This document shows positions 8,585 to 17,358 of a stretch of DNA of 58,948 nt, piece after piece. The stretch lies in NCBI GenBank assembly GCA_030654155.1, contig JAURYA010000056.1, positions 1-58,948 on the forward strand, written 5' to 3'. The notes below the pieces were generated by a model that was not told the DNA's origin, ran no database searches, and was given only the letters and a program-made list of their open reading frames with translations. The first letter of the stretch is position 1. The number at the start of each line of letters is the position of its first letter. The stretch is from Sulfurimonas sp. Lineage in GTDB: Bacteria; Campylobacterota; Campylobacteria; Campylobacterales; Sulfurimonadaceae. Both the position numbers and the translations under genes were made by a program.

Positions 8585-9349
8585 TCAGTGCTCGTGCTTA
8601 TGAACATGCAGAAGGTGAGCGTCGATGCCGTAAAGCTCGCTCATCTCTTCACAGCTTAAAGTCTGTTTCGGGTTATTGCAGATTACGGCTTTTTGATTTA
8701 TTGTAAAGAGCCTTGCTATATCGTCTGCAATTACGCCTATGTCGTGTGTAATAAAAACGATGGTAATACCCTCTTTTTTGTTTAGCTCTCTAAGCAGAGC
8801 ATAGAATTTTTTTTGTGATGCTACATCTACACCGGTATTTGGCTCATCCAAAATCAAAATCTCAGGTTTTGAAGCAAGAGCGCGGGCAATCATAACCCTT
8901 TGTCTCTGCCCGCCCGAGAGTGTCCCTATCATCTTATCTTTTAAATCGAGTATATCCATCTTGAGCATTGCATCATTTACAAGCTGATTATCCAACTCGC
9001 TAAAAGCCCCAAACATACTTCTTTGTGATGTTCTGCCCATTTTTACGATGTCTAAAACTGTAGCAGGAAATGAAGCATCTACATGTGAAGCACGCTGCCC
9101 AACATAGCCTATTTTATGCCACTCTTTAAAATTTGAGAGCTTTTTGCCGTATATTTTAACCTCACCGCTTGTGGGCTTTTCAAGCCCTAAAAGCATACGA
9201 ATAAGCGTTGTTTTACCGCCTCCGTTTGGACCGATGATAGCGATGTACTCAGAGCAAAAAATCTCCAAAGAGATATTTGATAAAATAGTCTGACCCTTGA
9301 GTACAAAGCTCAAATTTTTAATATCAAAAATAGGGACACGAAATTTCAT
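8585..9349 (-). CDS. znuC: Zinc/manganese ABC transporter ATPase (ZnuC family)
   Basis: A 254-residue ABC ATPase. Walker A GPNGGGKTT is at about 40-48, the signature LSGGQRQRV follows in the middle, and Walker B with ILILDEP comes after it. The C-terminus is unusually histidine-rich (HLLHVHKHEH), which could bind the transported metal. The ATG at 9349 overlaps the znuA stop as ATGA; a GTG at 9355 is also in frame. Metal specificity is inferred from the linked binding protein. Confidence 0.88.
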   Translation of the reverse strand: MKFRVPIFDIKNLSFVLKGQTILSNISLEIFCSEYIAIIGPNGGGKTTLIRMLLGLEKPTSGEVKIYGKKLSNFKEWHKIGYVGQRASHVDASFPATVLDIVKMGRTSQRSMFGAFSELDNQLVNDAMLKMDILDLKDKMIGTLSGGQRQRVMIARALASKPEILILDEPNTGVDVASQKKFYALLRELNKKEGITIVFITHDIGVIADDIARLFTINQKAVICNNPKQTLSCEEMSELYGIDAHLLHVHKHEH

Positions 9350-10266
9350 TGGCACTTCAAAGCTTTAGATATTTTTTCTAAATTTTTTCTCATAATATCT
9401 TCATAGCTAAGTTTTTGTTTTGCCTCATCGGCAGTGATGTTGCCTAGCGGCTGAAGCACGTCAACTCCAACTTTTGCCTCTTTTGCTATACTTTTTATAG
9501 CCTTATCGCTTGCAAAACTCTCAAAAAAAACAGTACCTATTTTATGCTCTCGCACATGCTCAATCAGTTTTATCATGCTGTTTGCGCTCGGCTCGGCTTC
9601 AGGAGAGAGTCCGCTGAGAGATTCGACATGAAAACCGTATCTCTGGGAGAGATATGAGAACGCATTGTGGTTTACAATGATTGTATCAAGCTTACATGTT
9701 AATAATTTCTCTTTGTAGCTTTTGTCAAGATTTTTCAACATGTTTATGTAGTTATCTCTATTTTTCAGATACAAATCTCTGTTTTTTGGAAACATAGCAA
9801 TCAGCTCTTTGGCAATATACTCCGCCGCCATTATCATGTTTTGAGGGTCTTGCCAATAGTGGGGGTCAACAGCTCCGTGGCGGTGGTTAGCATTTTTACT
9901 ATCGCACTGATGCTCGTCTTTGCCCAACTCCCTTAATTTTACATGCAGGCTTATGTTGATGGCTCTCTTTTTAAACTCAAATCCATCTATCCACGGCTCC
10001 AAACCGGCACCGTTATAAAGAACCAAATCGCTTTTTAATATTTTTATCATATCTTTTGGCGTAGGCTCGTAACTATGCGCGTCTACCCCGAATGGAAGAA
10101 TCATAAAGGTTTCTGCCGTATCGGATGCGATATTTTTTGCTATGTCATAGAGTGAAAATGTGCTTGCAGCAATAGTTGGTTTTTGGTTTAGCTCTTTTGC
10201 ATTTAATGATATTAAAGGTATAAAACTAAAAAGCAGTACTGCAAAAATTTTATTTTTAAAATTCAT
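9346..10266 (-). CDS. znuA: Zinc ABC transporter substrate-binding protein (ZnuA family)
   Basis: A 306-residue periplasmic binding protein of cluster A-I. It has a Sec signal (MNFKNKIFAVLLFSFIPLIS region) and the family metal-site histidines: GVDAHSYEP, DPHYWQDP and VNHNAFSYL. A histidine-containing loop (HQCDSKNANHRHG) lies before the second site, as in zinc rather than manganese binders. I chose the ATG at 10266, preceded by GGGGA; an upstream TTG at 10278 is in frame. First gene of the znuACB operon. No convincing Zur box was picked out by eye in the short gap to secG. Confidence 0.88.
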   Translation of the reverse strand: MNFKNKIFAVLLFSFIPLISLNAKELNQKPTIAASTFSLYDIAKNIASDTAETFMILPFGVDAHSYEPTPKDMIKILKSDLVLYNGAGLEPWIDGFEFKKRAINISLHVKLRELGKDEHQCDSKNANHRHGAVDPHYWQDPQNMIMAAEYIAKELIAMFPKNRDLYLKNRDNYINMLKNLDKSYKEKLLTCKLDTIIVNHNAFSYLSQRYGFHVESLSGLSPEAEPSANSMIKLIEHVREHKIGTVFFESFASDKAIKSIAKEAKVGVDVLQPLGNITADEAKQKLSYEDIMRKNLEKISKALKCQ

Positions 10267-10302
10267 AAATATCCCCAAAAATTTTTGAAATTATAGCTTA
10301 TT

Positions 10303-10331
10303 TTGCAACAATTAGTTTTTTTGGGTATAAT
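10303..10331 (+). promoter_or_regulatory. Probable sigma-70 promoter for secG
   Basis: TTGCAA at 10303-10308 and a perfect TATAAT at 10326-10331 are 17 bases apart, 31 bases upstream of the secG ATG. The spacing and -10 match the housekeeping consensus. Not experimentally known. Confidence 0.6.
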
Positions 10332-10361
10332 TCGCCACTTTTAAAACTTAGGATATATATA

Positions 10362-10742
10362 ATGACAACTAGTTTTTTACTTATTGTACAAATAATTTTA
10401 GTCGTAATGCTTGTAATAGCAGTGCTTCTACAAAAAAGCTCAAGCATTGGTCTTGGCGCGTACAGCGGCTCAAATGAGTCTGTTTTTGGAGCAAAAGGCC
10501 CAGGCAGTTTTTTAGCAAAAACAACTTTTATTATAGGGTTTTTGTTTGTTGTAAACACAATAACTTTGGGCTACATGTATTCATCGGCTTCAGCTGAATC
10601 GGTTGTAGACAACTTGATTGAAACTACTAATATTGTAGCTCCGTCTGCTGTTGTTCCTACTGAGGCTGTTGCACCTGCAATGCCGATACCCGCTGAAAAT
10701 AACTCTACTATTATCGAGAGTAATTCTACAACACAAAAATAG
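10362..10742 (+). CDS. secG: Preprotein translocase subunit SecG
   Basis: A 126-residue protein with two transmembrane segments (about residues 4-22 and 52-72) joined by the conserved loop containing GLGAYSGSNESVFGAKGPGSFLAK. SecG binds SecYE and aids protein export across the inner membrane. The C-terminal tail is extended and rich in Ala, Pro, Val and Asn, longer than in E. coli SecG (110 residues). It leads the run secG-frr-pyrE. A terminator-like hairpin overlaps its stop codon. Confidence 0.92.
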   Translation: MTTSFLLIVQIILVVMLVIAVLLQKSSSIGLGAYSGSNESVFGAKGPGSFLAKTTFIIGFLFVVNTITLGYMYSSASAESVVDNLIETTNIVAPSAVVPTEAVAPAMPIPAENNSTIIESNSTTQK

Positions 10743-10761
10743 TTGCATCTTTTGCAACTAT
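10739..10761 (+). terminator. Hairpin overlapping the secG stop
   Basis: ATAGTTGCA (10739-10747) and TGCAACTAT (10753-10761) form a perfect 9-bp stem with a five-base loop. A pyrimidine-rich tract with eight T follows about 12 bases later, so termination could be partial. The secG TAG stop is inside the left arm. Confidence 0.55.
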
Positions 10762-10836
10762 AACCATCCTGCTTCTTTTTTTTAAATATTTCTCGCTACA
10801 ATTACGCAATTATTTTTCATATTACAAAGGAACAAC

Positions 10837-11394
10837 ATGCTAAACGAATTATTCAACGAGTGTGAATCAAAAATGAAAGCAAGTGTAAACCATATGCTAA
10901 GAGATTTCAAAACACTTAGAACGGGTAAAGTTACGACATCTGTTTTGGATAATGTTAAAATTGACTATTATGGAACTTTGACAGGACTTGACCAAGTAGG
11001 CTCTATTTTAGTAGCAGATGCAACAACAATTATTATAAATCCATGGGAAAAAAATCTTCTTCAAGCGATTGAGAGCGCGATATCAAAAGCAAATATCGGT
11101 GCAAACCCAAATAACGACGGCAATCAAATCAAACTGTTTTTTCCGGCAATGACAGTTGAGCAGAGACAAGAGTCCGCAAAACAGATGAGAATCATGGGCG
11201 AACATGCAAAAGTTGCTATTAGAAATGATAGAAAAAATGCAAACGACAAAGTTAAGAAACTTGAAAAAGATAAAGAGATAACGGTAGACGAGTCAAAATC
11301 CGCTCAAGATAATATCCAAAAAATAACTGATAAATTTATTGTTGAAGTTGACGGTATATTAAAAACAAAAGAAGCGGAAATACTAAAGGTATAA
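10837..11394 (+). CDS. frr: Ribosome recycling factor
   Basis: A 185-residue protein that matches RRF over its full length. The hallmark LRTGKV stretch is at about 27-32, NPWEK is in the middle, and the helical C-terminal domain ends with the [13 protein letters not shown] tail. RRF works with EF-G to split post-termination ribosomes and is essential. AAAGGAACA precedes the ATG. A TACAAT near 10797 may serve as a -10. The stop is one base before the pyrE start, so they are cotranscribed. Confidence 0.97.
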   Translation: MLNELFNECESKMKASVNHMLRDFKTLRTGKVTTSVLDNVKIDYYGTLTGLDQVGSILVADATTIIINPWEKNLLQAIESAISKANIGANPNNDGNQIKLFFPAMTVEQRQESAKQMRIMGEHAKVAIRNDRKNANDKVKKLEKDKEITVDESKSAQDNIQKITDKFIVEVDGILKTKEAEILKV

Positions 11395-11395
11395 C

Positions 11396-12004
11396 ATGGA
11401 TGTCAAAAAAATATATATGGATTCAAATGCTCTTTTAGAGGGGCATTTTAAACTAAGCAGCGGAAATCACTCACAGTTTTATCTGCAGTCTGCAAAAGTT
11501 TTAGAGGATCCAAAAACAGCAAAACTGCTTGCGGACGCACTGGCTGTTCAAATCAGAGAGAGCGGCATTAAGATAGACACGGTTTGCGCGCCTGCCCTTG
11601 GTGGACTTATTGCCGGTTTTGCCCTTGCTCAAGCTCTTGATTGCCGTTATATTTTTGCTGAGAGAGTAAATGGCGAGATGAGTATCCGCCGCGGCTTTGA
11701 GGTAAAAAAAGGCGAAAGAGTTTTGATGTGCGAAGATATCATAACAACAGGCGGCTCCGCTATGGAAGCAGCAGCCGTTGTGAAAAGTCTTGGCGGAGAG
11801 ATAGTCGGTGTTGCCGCTTTAGCTAACCGCGGTTTTTGTAAACGAGAAAACAGCAATATTACGACAAAACCAAACTGTAAACTTCCTCAAAACATCCCGT
11901 TTTTTGCTCTTGAGGACTTTACATTTGAGATGTATGCGCCCGATGAGTGTCCGCTCTGCAAAAATGGCAGCGAAGCCATTAAGCCCGGCTCTAGAGGAAA
12001 TTAG
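11396..12004 (+). CDS. pyrE: Orotate phosphoribosyltransferase
   Basis: A 202-residue phosphoribosyltransferase that joins orotate to PRPP to make OMP in pyrimidine synthesis. The PRPP-binding motif [13 protein letters not shown] is at about 109-121, and [12 protein letters not shown] near residue 20 is the substrate-side stretch typical of PyrE. The C-terminus carries a Cys pair (CPLC). It directly follows frr by one base. The structured repeat at 12005-12082 begins at the base after its stop codon. Confidence 0.95.
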   Translation: MDVKKIYMDSNALLEGHFKLSSGNHSQFYLQSAKVLEDPKTAKLLADALAVQIRESGIKIDTVCAPALGGLIAGFALAQALDCRYIFAERVNGEMSIRRGFEVKKGERVLMCEDIITTGGSAMEAAAVVKSLGGEIVGVAALANRGFCKRENSNITTKPNCKLPQNIPFFALEDFTFEMYAPDECPLCKNGSEAIKPGSRGN

Positions 12005-12082
12005 CTGATGTTACACACTGTAAATGAGCAAAGCCCATTACAGTGGCATGGACACTAGTGTCCATACAACCCCCTAAAGCTA
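12005..12082 (-). repeat. Structured intergenic repeat, copy A
   Basis: Read on the minus strand this 78-bp element has a constant left flank (TAGCTTTAGGGGGTTGTA), a 16-bp perfect palindrome (TGGACACTAGTGTCCA), the linker TGCCACT, a long hairpin (CACTGTAA/TTACAGTG with an inner TGGGC/GCTCA stem and TTT loop) and a constant right flank GTAACATCAG. Copy B at 44126-44199 shares both flanks and the linker, but its hairpins have other sequences that still pair. The element fills nearly the whole pyrE-NagZ gap and leaves the NagZ-like gene without a visible Shine-Dalgarno. The family is unknown to me. Confidence 0.8.
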
Positions 12083-12092
12083 CTTCATTAAA

Positions 12093-13193
12093 ATGAAGAG
12101 ATTTTTTGCACTACTTATTAGCACTATAGTAACTCTTAGTGCGGCGACCATAACAGACGATGATGAAAAACTAAAAAAAATTATTGGCAGAATGCTTATT
12201 GTCGGATTTCCTGATGAAGTGATTGACGAAAAGAGTCCCATTGCAAGGCATATAAAAAGCTATGAACTCGGCGGAGTAATTTTATTTGACCGCTTCTACA
12301 ATGACAGAAACAAAACAAAAAATATAAGCTCTCCAGAGCAGTTGCAACTCTTAACTTCAAAACTAAAATCTTTCTCAAGCAAACCTCTCCTGATATCAGT
12401 TGACCAAGAGGGCGGAAAAGTCGCAAGACTAAAACCGAAGTATGGATTTGAAGCGACACCATCGGCAAAGGTTGTTTCAGAGACAGATGAGTATATGACA
12501 AAACAGATTTACAACTCTCTGGCAAAAACACTCAAAAAGAGCGGGATAAACTGCGACTTCGCACCCGTCGTTGATTTGGCGATAAACCAAGAAAACAGAG
12601 TGATAGTCGGACTTAACCGCTCTTATGGAAGTGATTCCAAAGAGGTTGTGAAGTATGCGAAAATCTTTATGGATTCACTCAAAAATGAGAAGATTATCAG
12701 CGTATTAAAACATTTTCCGGGGCATGGCTCATCGCTGGGTGACTCTCATGAGGGTTTTGTTGACATCAGCAAAACTTGGAGCGAAGTTGAGTTGGAACCG
12801 TACGAAAAGCTTATAAAATCAGGCGATGTCGCAATGATAATGACGGCTCATGTCTTTAACTCAAAACTTGATGATACTTATCCTGCAACTCTCTCATATA
12901 AAGTAAATACGGAACTATTGCGTGGGAAATTGGGCTATGATGGGGTAGTTGTCAGTGATGATTTGCAGATGGGGGCGATTTTGAAGCACTACTCACTAAA
13001 AGAGATTGTTACTCTATCTATAAACTCCGGAGTTGACATGTTGCTTTTTGGAAATCAGCTTTCAACTCAAGATATCGATGAGCTTGTAGAGGTTATTTTG
13101 GCTCAGGTTAAAAGCGGCGCAATCCCGCTTGAGAGAGTTTTAGAATCAAACAGAAGAGTAGAGCTGTTGCATAAAAAAAATGAGCTGCAATGA
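12093..13193 (+). CDS. nagZ: NagZ-like beta-N-acetylglucosaminidase (GH3) with signal peptide
   Basis: A 366-residue glycoside hydrolase family 3 protein with the NagZ catalytic block: KHFPGHG at 206-212, GDSH with the acid/base His at 219, and the nucleophile in VVSDDLQM (about 289-290). NagZ trims GlcNAc from anhydro-muropeptides. An N-terminal signal (FFALLISTIVTLSAA, residues 4-18) suggests it acts outside the cytoplasm, whereas NagZ of E. coli is cytoplasmic. It is the first gene of a five-gene overlapping operon for MurNAc salvage. No Shine-Dalgarno is obvious; the repeat copy A ends ten bases before the ATG. Confidence 0.85.
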   Translation: MKRFFALLISTIVTLSAATITDDDEKLKKIIGRMLIVGFPDEVIDEKSPIARHIKSYELGGVILFDRFYNDRNKTKNISSPEQLQLLTSKLKSFSSKPLLISVDQEGGKVARLKPKYGFEATPSAKVVSETDEYMTKQIYNSLAKTLKKSGINCDFAPVVDLAINQENRVIVGLNRSYGSDSKEVVKYAKIFMDSLKNEKIISVLKHFPGHGSSLGDSHEGFVDISKTWSEVELEPYEKLIKSGDVAMIMTAHVFNSKLDDTYPATLSYKVNTELLRGKLGYDGVVVSDDLQMGAILKHYSLKEIVTLSINSGVDMLLFGNQLSTQDIDELVEVILAQVKSGAIPLERVLESNRRVELLHKKNELQ

Positions 13194-14659
13194 TGCAGAG
13201 CAGTTTTTCAACTCTTGACTGGCTTGTTTTTGGCATCTATTTTTTAGTTATAACCGTTACTTCCGTGATACTAAGCCGTACAAAGATAGAGTCATCACGC
13301 GATTTTTTCATCTCAAAAAACCATATGTCGACATTTGCGGTTGCTATTTCTGTAATTGCCACTTCACAATCCGCGGCCACATTTTTAGGCGCTCCGGAGT
13401 ACTCATACAATCACGATTTTACTTTCATCGGCTTTTATCTCTCGGCTATAATCGGGGCTTTTTTTGTAGCTTTCGTACTTGTTCCGAAATTTTATGCAAT
13501 GAAGGCAGTTACCGTTTATGAACTCTTGGAGTTGAGATACGGCGAGAGTGCAAAAAAGCAGGCGGGAGTTATGTTTTTGCTTGGACGCGTCTTGGCGAGC
13601 GGCGCAAGGCTCTACATCGGCGCACTTGCAATCTCCATGATTCTATTTAACGACATCGCATTTTTACATGTAAGCATCTCGATTTTTGTTTTAATGGCCG
13701 GTTCGGTTGCCTACTCCTACTTTGGCGGTATCCGCTCAATAATTTTAAGCGACATTATTCAAGCTGTTACCTATGTAACTGCGGCGTTAGCAGTACTTAT
13801 CTTCCTCTACTACTCACTCGAAAATGTAGAGATTATAAAAACACTCAAAGAGCACAACAAGCTAGTTTTTATAGACACCTCCCTCAGCGGAGATTTCAAT
13901 ATCTTTGGGCTTCTTAGCGGATGGCTTTTGCTGAACATTGCGGCATACGGGCTTGATCAGGATTTAACCCAGAGAGTTCTATCTTGCAAGGATAAAAACG
14001 AGGCGGCAAAATCGCTCTTCATCTCAACGATTCTTACCGTTCCCATTGTTATGATATTTCTGACCATAGGCGCACTTCTTTATGTTTTTTACCTCCAGAG
14101 CAGTGTCGTGCAAAATTTTCAGGGCGAAAAAATTACTATCTTTATGTACTACATTCTAAATGAGATGCCGGATGGTTTACGAGGGTTGGTTACAGTCGGA
14201 GCAGTTGCAACGGCTCTCTCAAGCACAACCTCTGTTTTAGGAGCTATGGCATCTGTCGGGGTTGAAGATTTATATAGACCGTGGAAGATGAAAAGAGGCA
14301 TAACCGATGAGAAACACTTTATAAAAGCATCAAGAGCGGCGGTGCTTTTTTTCGCATTTGCACTCTCTGTTATGGCGGTTGTCAGCTACTTCTGGCAGCA
14401 ATACAGTGACCTCTCCCTAATCAGTTTTGCACTAGGTGTTATGGCATTTGCATACACAGGGCTTTTGGGCGTATATTTCGCGGCAATCTTTACCCATCGC
14501 GGAAACGAAACTACTGTTTTTTGGGCTCTTATTGGCGGTTTTGCTACCGTTTTGGCACTTCAGCCATATACTTTTGGTTTTAGCATAGGTTTCTCTTGGC
14601 AGATGGTCATCGGAACCGTTGTGGCATTTTTGATTATGCTTCTTGGGACGAAAAAATGA
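13190..14659 (+). CDS. Sodium:solute symporter, likely importer of a cell-wall sugar
   Basis: A 489-residue member of the SSS (SLC5-like) family with about 13 transmembrane segments. Conserved blocks include SATSQSAATFLG near 60-72, GGIRSII near 180, and a GLRGLVTVGAVATALSSTTS stretch in the second half. It overlaps both the NagZ-like gene (ATGA) and anmK (ATGA), so it is translated with them. Because its operon handles anhMurNAc, I infer that it carries anhMurNAc, MurNAc or GlcNAc-anhMurNAc. Related SSS proteins such as NanT-type sialic acid carriers show that amino sugars are a plausible cargo, but specificity cannot be read from sequence. Confidence 0.8.
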   Translation: MMQSSFSTLDWLVFGIYFLVITVTSVILSRTKIESSRDFFISKNHMSTFAVAISVIATSQSAATFLGAPEYSYNHDFTFIGFYLSAIIGAFFVAFVLVPKFYAMKAVTVYELLELRYGESAKKQAGVMFLLGRVLASGARLYIGALAISMILFNDIAFLHVSISIFVLMAGSVAYSYFGGIRSIILSDIIQAVTYVTAALAVLIFLYYSLENVEIIKTLKEHNKLVFIDTSLSGDFNIFGLLSGWLLLNIAAYGLDQDLTQRVLSCKDKNEAAKSLFISTILTVPIVMIFLTIGALLYVFYLQSSVVQNFQGEKITIFMYYILNEMPDGLRGLVTVGAVATALSSTTSVLGAMASVGVEDLYRPWKMKRGITDEKHFIKASRAAVLFFAFALSVMAVVSYFWQQYSDLSLISFALGVMAFAYTGLLGVYFAAIFTHRGNETTVFWALIGGFATVLALQPYTFGFSIGFSWQMVIGTVVAFLIMLLGTKK

Positions 14660-15762
14660 GTGAATTTTATATCGGCATAATGTCCGGAACAAGCCTTGAC
14701 GCGGTAGATATAGCATATTGCAAGATTAAAGATGAGAGCCTTGAACTCATCCACTCTGCTTCCTACCCTTTTGATAAAAAGTTGAAAAATGAGATTTTAG
14801 ACGCCATAAACGGCTTAACAACCCTAAGGTCAATAGGCGAACTTGATACTCGTTTAGGCGAAATGTATGCAAATGCCATAGAGAGTTTTATAGCAGAAAA
14901 AATGATAGACAAAAATGAGATTGCCGCTATCGGTTTGCATGGTCAAACACTCTGGCACGAACCAAACAGCAAGCACCCCTTTTCTATGCAGTTGGGCAAC
15001 GCAAATGTTATAACGGCACAAACAGGCGTTAGCGTTGTTAGTGATTTCAGACGAAAGGATATAGCCCTTGGAGGTCAAGGCGCTCCTTTTGCTCCGGCCT
15101 TTCATCAATTTTTATTCTCAAAGCTTGGGAGCAGTGTCGCGGTACTAAATATCGGCGGAATGGCAAACCTGAGCATACTCGGCGACATAGTTATGGGCTA
15201 TGACACAGGGTGCGGAAATGTTCTTATGGATTATTGGATTTCACATAAGAGCGGCGTTGCTTACGACAAAGACGGAGAGTGGGCTAAATCCGGAGTTGTC
15301 AACGAGTGGCTTTTAAAACAGATGCTGCTTGAGCCATACTTTTTAAAAAAAGCTCCAAAGAGTACCGGCCGTGAGCTTTTCAATGGAAAGTGGCTTAAAA
15401 AACAACTTGAAAATTTTGCTAAAAAAAATGGAAACAGTGTCTATTTAAAAAGCAGAGATACTCAAGCAACGCTTTTGGAACTAACCGTAAAAAGCATTGC
15501 GAACGAGGTCAAAAAGAGCATGGCGGAGACGCTGATTGTGTGTGGCGGAGGCGGCAGAAATCTCTATCTTATGAAGCGGCTCAAAGATGAGCTGAGTGGT
15601 GTAGAGATTGTTTTAAGTGATGAGCGCGGGGTTAGCAGCGAATTTATGGAGGCTATGGCTTTTGCATGGCTTGCACATGAGAGAATGCACAAAAAATGTG
15701 TTAAAATTTCGTCCGTTACAGGGGCTTCAAAAGATTCTATTTTAGGTGCTATTTATGAATAA
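14656..15762 (+). CDS. anmK: Anhydro-N-acetylmuramic acid kinase
   Basis: A 368-residue ATP-dependent kinase that opens the 1,6-anhydro ring of anhMurNAc and makes MurNAc-6-phosphate. The family start YIGIMSGTSLDAVD is at residues 4-17, and the GLHGQTLWH and GGQGAPFAPAFH stretches, GYDTGCGN and CGGGGRN follow in order, as in AnmK. The ATG at 14656 overlaps the symporter stop. Its own stop overlaps the next gene by eight bases. Well supported by full-length motif order. Confidence 0.95.
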   Translation: MSEFYIGIMSGTSLDAVDIAYCKIKDESLELIHSASYPFDKKLKNEILDAINGLTTLRSIGELDTRLGEMYANAIESFIAEKMIDKNEIAAIGLHGQTLWHEPNSKHPFSMQLGNANVITAQTGVSVVSDFRRKDIALGGQGAPFAPAFHQFLFSKLGSSVAVLNIGGMANLSILGDIVMGYDTGCGNVLMDYWISHKSGVAYDKDGEWAKSGVVNEWLLKQMLLEPYFLKKAPKSTGRELFNGKWLKKQLENFAKKNGNSVYLKSRDTQATLLELTVKSIANEVKKSMAETLIVCGGGGRNLYLMKRLKDELSGVEIVLSDERGVSSEFMEAMAFAWLAHERMHKKCVKISSVTGASKDSILGAIYE

Positions 15763-16693
15763 AACAGACGAGTGGTTAAAAACAACACTTTTTAAAAATT
15801 ATACAATTGAGACAGCTTTGGCAGATGCCAGCTTTAGAAAATATTACAGATTGAGAAACGGCGATAAAACGGCCCTTTTAATGGACTCTTCGCTTGAAAA
15901 AAATTCTCTTAACTCATTTCTTGATGTCACTTGCCGACTTACAGGTGCGGGTGTATGCGCACCAAAAATTTTTGAACAAAACCTAGAAGAGGGTTATCTG
16001 ATTTTGGAAGATTTTGGAACTACCCACTATTTGGATATTTTAAATCAAAACAACTTCAGAGCATTCTATACGAAAGCTATGAACACAATCCTAAAGATAC
16101 AAAAAGCAGATGTAAAAGAACTGCCGCTTTATGACAAAAAATTTCTACATGTAGAGATGGATTTGATGCAGGAGTGGTACCTAGAAAAATTTCTACATGT
16201 TGAACTAAACGGCTCCCAAAAAGAGCTTATCGCAACCACGTTAGATGCTATATCGGATGTTGTACTGGAGCAGCCTCAGGATGTTTTTGTACATCGTGAT
16301 TTTCACTCAAGAAACATTATGTTAAAAAATGACAATAAAATCGGCATAATTGATTATCAAGATGCTATGAACGGCGCAATTACATACGATTTGGTTTCAC
16401 TGCTCAAAGATTGCTATGTTGCATATGAGCGAAAAGAGATAAAAAAACTAGCTCTAGAATTTCGTGACAAAAAAGGGCTGAAAGTTGCCGATGAAATATT
16501 TTTAAAATGGTTTGATTTTATGGGGATGCAAAGACACATTAAAGTGCTTGGAGTATTCTCACGCCTCCATATCCGCGATAAAAAAAACGGCTACTTAAAA
16601 GATATGCCGCTAACACTGAAGTACGTCATTGATACGGCAGACAGATACAATGAAACTAAACAGTTTGCAAATCTCTTAAAAAACCTAAAATGA
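15755..16693 (+). CDS. amgK: N-acetylmuramate/GlcNAc 1-kinase (AmgK-like)
   Basis: A 312-residue protein of the aminoglycoside phosphotransferase fold. The catalytic loop VHRDFHSRNIML and the metal-binding IIDYQDA follow the AmgK pattern closely, and the N-terminal LILEDFG stretch matches as well. AmgK phosphorylates the anomeric carbon of MurNAc and GlcNAc. Together with MurU it bypasses de novo UDP-MurNAc synthesis and so can give fosfomycin tolerance in pseudomonads. ATG at 15755, with AGGTG upstream, overlaps anmK by eight bases. The adjacent murU makes the assignment firm. Confidence 0.87.
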   Translation: MNKTDEWLKTTLFKNYTIETALADASFRKYYRLRNGDKTALLMDSSLEKNSLNSFLDVTCRLTGAGVCAPKIFEQNLEEGYLILEDFGTTHYLDILNQNNFRAFYTKAMNTILKIQKADVKELPLYDKKFLHVEMDLMQEWYLEKFLHVELNGSQKELIATTLDAISDVVLEQPQDVFVHRDFHSRNIMLKNDNKIGIIDYQDAMNGAITYDLVSLLKDCYVAYERKEIKKLALEFRDKKGLKVADEIFLKWFDFMGMQRHIKVLGVFSRLHIRDKKNGYLKDMPLTLKYVIDTADRYNETKQFANLLKNLK

Positions 16694-17343
16694 AAGCAAT
16701 GATTTTGGCAGCCGGTCGCGGCGAGAGGATGCGTCCGCTTACGGACAAGACGCCAAAACCGCTGCTAAAAGTTAACTCCAAAGCGCTTATAGTCTGGCAC
16801 ATTGAAAAACTTGCCTCTCTAGGTTTTAGCGAGATAATTATAAATATTGCACATCTAGGCTACAAAATACCCGAAGCTTTGGGCGACGGCTCAAAGTGGG
16901 GAGTAAGCCTAATCTACTCAGATGAGCAGGAGTGTGGCGCTCTGGAGAGTGCAGGTGGGATTATAAAAGCGCTTCCTCTTATAAAAGATGAGATATTTCT
17001 AGTCGTAAATAGCGATATTTGGTGTGACTATGAGTTTAAGAGCAACTTTGATTTGGGTGATGATTTAGCTCACCTCATTTTAGTTCCAAATCCAGACCAT
17101 AATCCAGAGGGAGACTTCGCACTCCATAAAGAGAGAGTAATTAACGATGCAAAGCAGAAATTTACCTTCTCAGGCATAGGTTACTACTCCGCAAAACTCT
17201 TTGAGGGGTTGGAGTGCAAAAAAACTCCTCTCGCTCCGCTTCTTCGCGAAGCAATCCAAAACAATCGTATAAGCGGCTCTCTCTACAAGGGCAAATGGCG
17301 TGATATCGGCACACCCCAGAGACTGGCCGAAGTTCAAAACTAA
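16690..17343 (+). CDS. murU: N-acetylmuramate alpha-1-phosphate uridylyltransferase (MurU-like)
   Basis: A 217-residue nucleotidyltransferase. The N-terminus MILAAGRGERMRPLTDKTPKPL holds the nucleotide-binding GRGxRM signature and the TPKPLL lysine; a VVNSDIWCDYEF stretch supplies the metal-binding Asp. The match to MurU extends through LGDGSKWGVSLIYSDE. It converts MurNAc-1-phosphate and UTP to UDP-MurNAc. It overlaps amgK by ATGA and ends the recycling operon. A MupP-type MurNAc-6P phosphatase, which this route needs after AnmK, is not in the operon. Confidence 0.87.
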   Translation: MKAMILAAGRGERMRPLTDKTPKPLLKVNSKALIVWHIEKLASLGFSEIIINIAHLGYKIPEALGDGSKWGVSLIYSDEQECGALESAGGIIKALPLIKDEIFLVVNSDIWCDYEFKSNFDLGDDLAHLILVPNPDHNPEGDFALHKERVINDAKQKFTFSGIGYYSAKLFEGLECKKTPLAPLLREAIQNNRISGSLYKGKWRDIGTPQRLAEVQN

Positions 17344-17358
17344 GAGATAATAAAAGCT

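Noticed and set aside
12005..12082. The structured repeats as integron attC sites.
   Set aside because: The ends do not carry the RYYYAAC / GTTRRRY core sites required of attC, and no integrase gene is in the window.
12005..12082. Repeat copy A as the terminator of pyrE.
   Set aside because: On the plus strand no T-run follows the hairpins, and the shared flanks with copy B are not explained by termination.
16137..16205. Direct repeat with TTTCTACATGT in amgK.
   Set aside because: It reflects a repeated KFLHVE peptide within the coding region and is too short and isolated to be an element.
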